From NCBI RefSeq assembly GCF_004116465.1, contig NZ_PDJV01000009.1, positions 1 to 64,000 on the forward strand: a stretch of DNA of 64,000 bases, given 5' to 3'. Under the pieces are notes generated by a model, which was given only the letters and a program-made list of their open reading frames with translations, was not told where the DNA came from and ran no database searches. A program made the translations under genes and the position numbers. Numbering within the stretch: the first letter of the stretch is position 1; every line of letters begins with the position of its first letter. Positions 58,889 through 64,000 of this stretch are shown here, one piece after another. Source of the stretch: Arcobacter sp. F2176. GTDB lineage: Bacteria > Campylobacterota > Campylobacteria > Campylobacterales > Arcobacteraceae.

Positions 58889-59668
58889 ATGAGTGATATT
58901 TTAAAAATTGGTAATTATGAATTTAATAGTAGATTAATAGTAGGAAGTGGTAAATATAAAGATTTTCAAACTACAAAAGATGCAACACTAGCAAGTGGAA
59001 GTGAACTAATTACTGTGGCTATTAGAAGAGTTAATATTATGAATCCAAATGAAGAGAATTTATTAGATTATTTTAAAGATACAAATGTAAAACTTCTACC
59101 AAATAGTGCAGGGTGTTTCACAGCAGATGAAGCAATCACAACATTTAGACTTATGAGAGAAGCTACTGGAATAGATTTGATTAAACTTGAAGTAATTGGT
59201 GATGCACAAAAAACTCTATATCCAGATGTAATAGAGACAATCAAAGCTTGTGAAATCTTAAAAAAAGAGGGTTTTACAATTATGGCATATACAAATGATG
59301 ACCCAATCATTGCAAAAAGATTAGAAGAAGCAGGGGCTGATGCAATTATGCCATTAGCTGCACCTATAGGAAGCGGTCTAGGGATTCAAAACAGATATAA
59401 CATAGCATTTATCAAAGATGCAGTAAAAGTTCCTGTAATCGTTGATGCAGGTGTTGGTTGCGCAAGTGATGCAGCCATAGCTATGGAACTTGGAGCTGAA
59501 GCTGTTTTAACAAATACTGCAATTGCAGGAGCAAATGATCCAATAGCAATGGCAGAAGCTATGAAGTATGCAGTACTTGCTGGAAGAATGGGTTATAAAG
59601 CGGGAAGAATCCCTAAAAAACCTTATGCAACAGCTAGTTCTCCTATTGATGGATTGATTCAATTTTAA
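58889..59668 (+). CDS. thiG: Thiazole synthase
   Basis: 259 aa TIM barrel. Forms the thiazole phosphate of thiamine from DXP, dehydroglycine and ThiS thiocarboxylate. Features: [19 protein letters not shown] (about 9-27), Schiff-base Lys in LIKLEVIGD (near 98), [13 protein letters not shown] and [31 protein letters not shown]. Its substrate DXP is also the substrate of Dxr encoded upstream. No other thi gene is near. AAGGAAAA precedes the ATG. No TPP riboswitch is visible in the 71 nt upstream. Confidence 0.97.
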   Translation: MSDILKIGNYEFNSRLIVGSGKYKDFQTTKDATLASGSELITVAIRRVNIMNPNEENLLDYFKDTNVKLLPNSAGCFTADEAITTFRLMREATGIDLIKLEVIGDAQKTLYPDVIETIKACEILKKEGFTIMAYTNDDPIIAKRLEEAGADAIMPLAAPIGSGLGIQNRYNIAFIKDAVKVPVIVDAGVGCASDAAIAMELGAEAVLTNTAIAGANDPIAMAEAMKYAVLAGRMGYKAGRIPKKPYATASSPIDGLIQF

Positions 59669-59671
59669 GCT

Positions 59672-59696
59672 GTAACCTCCTAAAAAAGGAGGTTAC
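59672..59696. terminator. Terminator between thiG and azlD
   Basis: GTAACCTCCT (59672-59681) pairs with AGGAGGTTAC (59687-59696) around a short A-rich loop. The azlD stop codon (minus strand) lies at the inner end of the stem. Serves the convergent genes. Confidence 0.8.
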
Positions 59697-59985
59697 TTCT
59701 ATTTAAATAGATTATAAAAACTCCAATACTCATAGATAAAAAGATATTTTTTGATTTAATCATCACTCCTATTACGAATAAACTAGCAATAATTCCTACA
59801 ATTCCCTCTTTAAGAATAGGTGGAATAATAAGAGCAATAAGCAGTGTTGCAGGAATTGATTCTAAAAGAGAATCTACATATTTAAATTTCTTTAATCTTG
59901 TTGATAATAATAGCCCCGAAACTCTTAGAAAGTAAGTTCCAATAGCCACAGCAAATATAATTAATAGTATATTAGAATCACTCAT
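59680..59985 (-). CDS. azlD: AzlD-family branched-chain amino acid exporter small subunit
   Basis: 101 aa with three to four hydrophobic helices: LLIIFAVAIGTYFLRVSGLLLSTRL at the start and LLESIPATLLIALIIPPIL in the middle, the family core. Works with AzlC to export branched-chain amino acids or related compounds. Its start overlaps the azlC end by 8 nt. Inner membrane. Confidence 0.9.
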   Translation of the reverse strand: MSDSNILLIIFAVAIGTYFLRVSGLLLSTRLKKFKYVDSLLESIPATLLIALIIPPILKEGIVGIIASLFVIGVMIKSKNIFLSMSIGVFIIYLNRSNLLF

Positions 59986-60661
59986 TTTCTACCCTTTTAT
60001 TAATAATCAAAGAGAAGAAAGAACCTAAAATCGCTGATATTAAAATATATATACTATTGTCTAATAATTTTTCAAGTATTATTGCAATAAGTGCTGTGAA
60101 AAAAAAAGTAAAAAGATCCTTTTTTGATTTATACATTGTTGTTAAAATAGCAATAAACATTGCATAAAAAGCAAAATCTAGGCCATAATTTTTTGGGTCA
60201 ATTATTAACTGAGCAAAAAAGTATCCAATAGATGTTCCTAAAATCCATGATAAAAAAATACATAAGCCACCACCTAAAAGAAAATAAACAGTAATATTTT
60301 TATCTTTTATATTTTTCATAGTTATTGCCCATGATTCATCAGTAACAAAATGCATTATTAAAAGTTTTTGTTTAATTGTACTATTTAAAAAGAGCTTGTC
60401 TAAAGTTGTACCTATTAGAAAGTATCTCATATTTATAAGGATTGCTGTTCCTACAATTGTTGTTAAACTCAAATTATTTGAAAGCATGTCTACAATTACA
60501 AACTGAGAAGAGCCTGCAAATATAAAAATATTCATTAACATTAATTGTATATAGTCTATACTTTTTGTATTACAAATAATTCCCAATACAATACCATAAC
60601 TAAATACACTCAAACTAATTGGTAGGTTTGATAAAAATCCATTTTTCATATTATTTTTCAT
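59978..60661 (-). CDS. azlC: AzlC-family branched-chain amino acid exporter large subunit
   Basis: 227 aa with six or more transmembrane helices. Family features: LPISLSVFSYGIVLGIIC, NIFIFAGSSQFVIVDML (about 44-60), NMRYFLIGTTL and MHFVTDESWAI. Forms the exporter with AzlD. An in-frame ATG four codons into the gene is an alternative start; neither has a strong ribosome binding site. It lies 46 nt downstream of an AraC-family regulator on the same strand. Confidence 0.9.
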   Translation of the reverse strand: MKNNMKNGFLSNLPISLSVFSYGIVLGIICNTKSIDYIQLMLMNIFIFAGSSQFVIVDMLSNNLSLTTIVGTAILINMRYFLIGTTLDKLFLNSTIKQKLLIMHFVTDESWAITMKNIKDKNITVYFLLGGGLCIFLSWILGTSIGYFFAQLIIDPKNYGLDFAFYAMFIAILTTMYKSKKDLFTFFFTALIAIILEKLLDNSIYILISAILGSFFSLIINKRVENE

Positions 60662-60707
60662 TTTTGGATTTTATAAAAAAAGAAAAGAAGTGTATAGTAC
60701 AAGGTTG

Positions 60708-61535
60708 CTAAAGAAAAAAGTTTTTATACTCTCCGGGGGTTGTTCCTGTTAGTAGTTTAAACTTTTTATTTAAATGACTTTGGTCTGTAAAGCCACACAA
60801 ATATGCTATTTCACTTATATTAGTATTATTTCTCAAAAACTGTTTTGCCTTTTCAACTCTTCTAATCATCAAATATGTGTGAGGAGAGACAAAGGTGTGT
60901 TTTTTAAAGAGTCTAAGAAAATGGTATTTTGATATATGAAATTCTTTTGCAAAGTCATCTAAAGTAAAGTTTTGATTGTAATTGTCATTTATAAATTCTT
61001 TAGCATACTGTATTAATTTGTAGTTGTTGGGTAATATAATTTCATTTGAAACTTTTGTATTTATTTTCAAAATAGAATTTATTGCATCAATTAGTTCACA
61101 TTCCCAAGATAATTTTGAGAATAAAGAAGAGTTATAATTCATTAGTGGATGTAACTTTTGATAAATGATTTCATTTGAAAACTGAAAATTTTTAAATGAG
61201 AGTAGATTATTATTAAAGTTTTCTTTTAATATATTATTCATTATATCAGTAGATATATATAAAGAATGGTGTTTAAATCCCTCTTTTGATAATATGCCAC
61301 AAGAGTGTACTTCATCTGGGTTTATAGTAATAATAGATGATTTGTCAAACTTGTGGTTAAATCCTCTTAAAAATGCACCCATATTACCTCTTTCTATTAA
61401 GGTAATAGTATATTCTTCATGAATGTGTTTCTCAAAAGAGAAGTTATTATAATCACCTTCATAAAGAAAAATTTCTTTTTCTTTATTTGGCTTTGTATAC
61501 TTTACATTATGCACTAAGTTTGATATATTATCCAT
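60708..61535 (-). CDS. AraC-family transcriptional regulator
   Basis: 275 aa. N-terminal cupin sensor (about 25-110) with FEKHIHEEYTITLIERG and NPDEVHSCG; C-terminal double helix-turn-helix (about 175-274) with FTLDDFAKEFHISKYHFLRLFKKHTFVSPHTYL and ISEIAYLCGFTDQSHLNKKFKLLTGTTPGEY. Directly upstream of azlCD, which it probably activates in response to an amino acid. Distantly similar in layout to the regulator at 15370. Confidence 0.92.
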   Translation of the reverse strand: MDNISNLVHNVKYTKPNKEKEIFLYEGDYNNFSFEKHIHEEYTITLIERGNMGAFLRGFNHKFDKSSIITINPDEVHSCGILSKEGFKHHSLYISTDIMNNILKENFNNNLLSFKNFQFSNEIIYQKLHPLMNYNSSLFSKLSWECELIDAINSILKINTKVSNEIILPNNYKLIQYAKEFINDNYNQNFTLDDFAKEFHISKYHFLRLFKKHTFVSPHTYLMIRRVEKAKQFLRNNTNISEIAYLCGFTDQSHLNKKFKLLTGTTPGEYKNFFL

Positions 61536-61628
61536 GTCATTATTATATCAATTATACTATTTTATGTATTGTATGAGATTGCTAAAATAAAGAATTTTTT
61601 AAAATTTATAGATTTTGGCAAAAAAGAC

Positions 61629-61657
61629 TTGACAAATGTTCAAAAACTTAATATAAT
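61629..61657 (+). promoter_or_regulatory. Consensus sigma-70 promoter of the tRNA cluster
   Basis: TTGACA (61629-61634), exactly 17 nt, then TATAAT (61652-61657). Both hexamers are perfect. Transcription would start near 61664, about 26 nt before tRNA-Pro. Confidence 0.92.
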
Positions 61658-61689
61658 TCCGTCCACTTTTCGAAAGATTAGTATTGTTT

Positions 61690-61767
61690 CGGGGCGTAGC
61701 GCAGTCTGGTTAGCGCACCTGGTTTGGGACCAGGGGGCCGGAGGTTCGAATCCTCTCGCCCCGACCA
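61690..61767 (+). tRNA. tRNA-Pro (anticodon TGG)
   Basis: Acceptor CGGGGCG/CGCCCCG, anticodon arm CCTGG-TTTGGGA-CCAGG, T-loop TTCGAAT, encoded CCA end. First of five tRNA genes. Confidence 0.97.
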
Positions 61768-61778
61768 TTTTTTAAATT

Positions 61779-61856
61779 GGTAGGTATAGCTCAGTTGGTT
61801 AGAGCATCTGGTTGTGGTTCAGAGGGTCGTGGGTTCGAGCCCCATTACTTACCCCA
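61779..61856 (+). tRNA. tRNA-His (anticodon GTG)
   Basis: Acceptor GTAGGTA/TACTTAC with one G-U pair. The extra G-1 (61779) opposite C73 is the tRNA-His identity element. Anticodon loop TTGTGGT. Encoded CCA. Confidence 0.97.
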
Positions 61857-61870
61857 TTTTATTTTTAAGT

Positions 61871-61947
<77 letters not shown>

Positions 61948-62006
61948 CTTTTGATTTTTGTTAAATTAACATAAATCTTTTTTGTCTTATTTAGACGCTT
62001 ATGTGC

Positions 62007-62091
62007 GCGGATGTGGTGAAATTGGTATACACGCCAGACTTAGGATCTGGTGCCGCAAGGTGTGAAGGTTCAAGTCCTTTCATCCGCACCA
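62007..62091 (+). tRNA. tRNA-Leu (anticodon TAG)
   Basis: Acceptor GCGGATG/CATCCGC, anticodon arm CCAGA-CTTAGGA-TCTGG, long variable arm (TGCCGCAAGGTGT), encoded CCA; 85 nt as expected for a class II tRNA. Confidence 0.97.
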
Positions 62092-62188
62092 TCTACTTTA
62101 AAATAAATTCAATATTTATAAGCTCTTTAATTTTTAAATACTCCTTTGGGACTTTAATCTTATTTTACTTTATATAATATTTACTTAG

Positions 62189-62265
<77 letters not shown>

Positions 62266-62334
62266 AAACAATAATACAAAGATTTAATACCCTAATTTAG
62301 ATTTTTAAAATTAAATAAAAAATGAAAGGAATAC

Positions 62335-62475
62335 ATGTCAATAACGAACATAAAATTAACAGATAAAGTTGAAGTTTTTATTAGATTAATACAAAATAAT
62401 GAAAACATAAAAGATGCTTGTAGCAAAGCTGGAATAAAAATATCTACTGCTTCAAAATTAAACCCCTCAAAGTAA
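62335..62475 (+). CDS. Small HTH-like protein (46 aa)
   Basis: 46 aa, starts MSITNIKLTDKVEVFIRLIQ, ends STASKLNPSK. AAAGGAA lies 4-10 nt before the ATG. The stretch ENIKDACSKAGIKISTASKL reads like a helix-turn-helix (helix, AG turn, helix), as in resolvase or small-terminase N-termini. It could be a tiny DNA-binding protein or a remnant of a larger one. Adjacent to the tRNA cluster, a common integration site, but no integrase is seen. Confidence 0.5.
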   Translation: MSITNIKLTDKVEVFIRLIQNNENIKDACSKAGIKISTASKLNPSK

Positions 62476-62514
62476 AAAAATACTAATTCAAATGTAAATT
62501 AATTATGTACATTG

Positions 62515-62539
62515 GTTCAATGATAAATAATCATTAAAC
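62515..62539. terminator. Inverted repeat between convergent ORFs
   Basis: GTT-C-AATGAT / ATCATT-A-AAC with a 5-nt loop (62515-62524/62530-62539, one mismatch). It lies between the ends of two convergent ORFs. There is no T-run, so terminator activity is uncertain. Confidence 0.35.
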
Positions 62540-62565
62540 TAATAGTATTTAATTACTTTGTATAG

Positions 62566-62925
62566 TTATTTAATAAATCTTTTTTCAATCTCATCAAAAC
62601 TTAGTTCTATATTCTCTTCATTTAAAAAGCCATAATAATAAGTATCATTTTTATCACTTACTTCGATTATTAAGATATTTTCATCAGAGTGATTCTCAAC
62701 AAACTTTTCCACTGCTTCTATTGCTGAGTTTTTCCAATATTTTTCTATTTCATCATTATTTCCTGCATCAAAAAATAAACAATCTTCACACATTGAAAAT
62801 AAATAATTTCCTGCACCTTCGTATATTTCAAAAGAGTTATTATCATTATCAAGTTTTTCATTTGTAAAAGGGCAATATAAACTAAATTTTTTGTTTTCAT
62901 TTGATTTTAATACTATTTTATTCAT
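62566..62925 (-). CDS. Hypothetical acidic protein
   Basis: 119 aa, acidic (many Asp/Glu/Asn). Three Cys: LYCPFTNEKLD (near 18) and SMCEDCLFF (about 45-50), a spacing that could bind a metal if the protein dimerises or folds suitably. The C-terminal half is helix plus strand (ILIIEVSDKNDTYYYGFL). AAAGGAT lies before the ATG. No signal peptide. Family not recognised. Confidence 0.75.
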   Translation of the reverse strand: MNKIVLKSNENKKFSLYCPFTNEKLDNDNNSFEIYEGAGNYLFSMCEDCLFFDAGNNDEIEKYWKNSAIEAVEKFVENHSDENILIIEVSDKNDTYYYGFLNEENIELSFDEIEKRFIK

Positions 62926-63178
62926 AAAATATCCTTTATATTTGATTTTTGAATTATACTATTTGATTCTTTTATTTATATCAAATTGACTTGTTTATTA
63001 ATTATACAAGATATATTATCAGAAAATAAAAGAAATTTTGAAATTTACTGTATAGCCTTTATCATGGGTATTAGCTATACAAATAATTTTCTTAACAGAA
63101 CCCCGTCTTATTGTAGCTTAACCTAGTTTTTGTTAGTTTGTTAGGGTAGGTGACAATTATTTTTAAAAGGAGCTAGTT
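62926..63178 (+). promoter_or_regulatory. Upstream region of proV
   Basis: About 250 nt without a gene. It contains a TTGACT box near 62987 with A/T-rich sequence after it and an inverted repeat TGTATAGC/GCTATACA (63049-63056/63074-63081). Long leaders and structured upstream regions are usual for osmoregulated transporters. No known riboswitch recognised. Confidence 0.4.
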
Positions 63179-64000
63179 ATTAGTTTAGAAAAAAAGAAAA
63201 AACTCACGATAAAAAATGTATTCAAGGTTTTTGGAGATAAACCTAAAAAAGCACTAGAAATGCTCAAAAATGGTCTTTCAAAAGAAGAGATTTTTGAAAA
63301 AACAAATATGACTATTGGTGTTCAAGATGCAAGTTTTGAAATCAATGAAGGCGAAATATTTGTAATCATGGGACTATCAGGTTCAGGAAAATCAACACTA
63401 GTAAGACTTTTAAATAGACTTATTGAGCCAACTTCAGGTCAGATATTCATTGATGAAACTGACATAACAAATTTAAATGACAAAGAATTGATTGATATAC
63501 GACGAAATAAAATATCAATGGTATTCCAATCTTTTGCACTAATGCCACATATGAACATTATAGATAATGCGTCATTTGGGCTAGAATTAAGTGGAATTAG
63601 TAAAGAAGATAGATACAAAAAAGCACAAGCAGCATTAGATCAAGTTGGATTATCACATCATGCTTTATCTTATCCTGATGAGTTAAGTGGTGGTATGCAA
63701 CAAAGAGTTGGTTTAGCAAGAGGTTTAGCAAATGATCCAGATATTATGCTAATGGATGAAGCTTTTTCAGCCCTTGACCCACTTATAAGAACTGAGATGC
63801 AAGATGAACTTCTAACGCTACAAAGTGAACACCAAAGAACGATTGTCTTTATTTCCCATGATTTAGATGAAGCAATTAGAATCGGTGATAGAATTGCAAT
63901 CATGCAAAATGGTGAGATATCTCAAGTGGGAACACCTGAAGAGATTATTAATAACCCTGCAAACGATTATGTAAAATCATTCTTTAAAGGCGTTGATGTG
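63179..64000 (+). CDS. proV: Glycine betaine/proline ABC transporter ATP-binding protein (partial, AUU start)
   Basis: 274 codons to the window edge; the 3' end is cut off. Closely follows ProV/Opu[27 protein letters not shown], Walker [11 protein letters not shown]-loop [13 protein letters not shown] signature [13 protein letters not shown], Walker [14 protein letters not shown], switch His in FISHDLDEA and [11 protein letters not shown]. The CBS domains would follow outside. No ATG, GTG or TTG exists between the in-frame stop at 63164 and the conserved N-terminus. AAGGAG (63167-63172) is 6 nt before ATT at 63179, so AUU is the likely start. It energises uptake of compatible solutes under osmotic stress. 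Confidence 0.93.
   Translation, partial: MSLEKKKKLTIKNVFKVFGDKPKKALEMLKNGLSKEEIFEKTNMTIGVQDASFEINEGEIFVIMGLSGSGKSTLVRLLNRLIEPTSGQIFIDETDITNLNDKELIDIRRNKISMVFQSFALMPHMNIIDNASFGLELSGISKEDRYKKAQAALDQVGLSHHALSYPDELSGGMQQRVGLARGLANDPDIMLMDEAFSALDPLIRTEMQDELLTLQSEHQRTIVFISHDLDEAIRIGDRIAIMQNGEISQVGTPEEIINNPANDYVKSFFKGVDV

Noticed and set aside
62515-62539. Fur-box-like AATGATAAATAATCATT
   Set aside because: It sits between the ends of two convergent ORFs, not at a promoter, so it is treated as an inverted repeat or weak terminator.

Overview
The window is AT-rich, densely coded DNA from a free-living member of the Campylobacterota, most likely Arcobacteraceae (Arcobacter and relatives). This rests on low G+C, Campylobacterota-like housekeeping proteins (PorCDAB pyruvate:ferredoxin oxidoreductase, standalone MnmD, NFACT protein, IF-3/L35/L20), a TctCBA tricarboxylate transporter with its own two-component system, and LuxS. 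The species call is inference; no search was run.

Layout. 1-181: end of an rRNA operon (5S rRNA plus terminator). 431-3677: a small membrane protein, hisIE, a secreted protein, an SPFH protein and ilvE. 3822-8578: an iron-uptake block with a Fur box, a DUF4198 protein, a FecI-type sigma factor, a FecR-type regulator and a TonB-dependent receptor with an N-terminal signalling domain. 8731-21990: methyltransferase, metH, transporters, two small membrane or helical proteins, an AraC regulator with a LysE exporter, mnmD, luxS, hemerythrin, sfsA, an AbrB-type membrane protein and carbonic anhydrase. 22033-27917: tctC-tctB-tctA followed by a response regulator and a Cache/PAS histidine kinase. 28032-30259: the most unusual stretch, with two near-identical hairpin transcription units, a hairpin cluster, a dispersed palindromic repeat, a lone KAP-family P-loop NTPase and a second repeat copy. 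30253-36125: porCDAB, a 500-base AT-rich gap, a HAD phosphatase and a peptide-type solute-binding protein. 36226-43648: rplM-rpsI, a phoU-psiE-RR-HK phosphate operon, an EAL-CBS-GGDEF protein, prfA and rpsT. 43739-47456: glmM-lspA and leuC-mobA. 47523-50656: thrS-infC-rpmI-rplT on the minus strand. 50766-59668: a long plus-strand run (NFACT, cdsA, dxr, tsaD, SUI1, nnr, cutA, thiG). 59680-61535: azlCD with an AraC regulator. 61690-62265: five tRNA genes behind a consensus promoter. The window ends inside proV, which seems to start with AUU.

How parts work together. FecI/FecR/receptor form a surface-signalling iron system, with Fur-box-like sites before the DUF4198 gene and the receptor. TctCBA and its kinase/regulator form a carboxylate uptake and sensing unit. 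Its upstream region carries two tandem candidate small RNAs, each with a TATAAT box, two stem-loops, a U-run and a linker antisense to a ribosome binding site plus start codon. The phosphate operon and the c-di-GMP gene upstream of it share an 18-bp direct-repeat site at the same distance from a -10 box, a candidate Pho box linking phosphate limitation to c-di-GMP.

Limits: all family names come from reading motifs and overall protein resemblance. Regulatory sites and RNA structures were found by eye, and no folding or database search was done.
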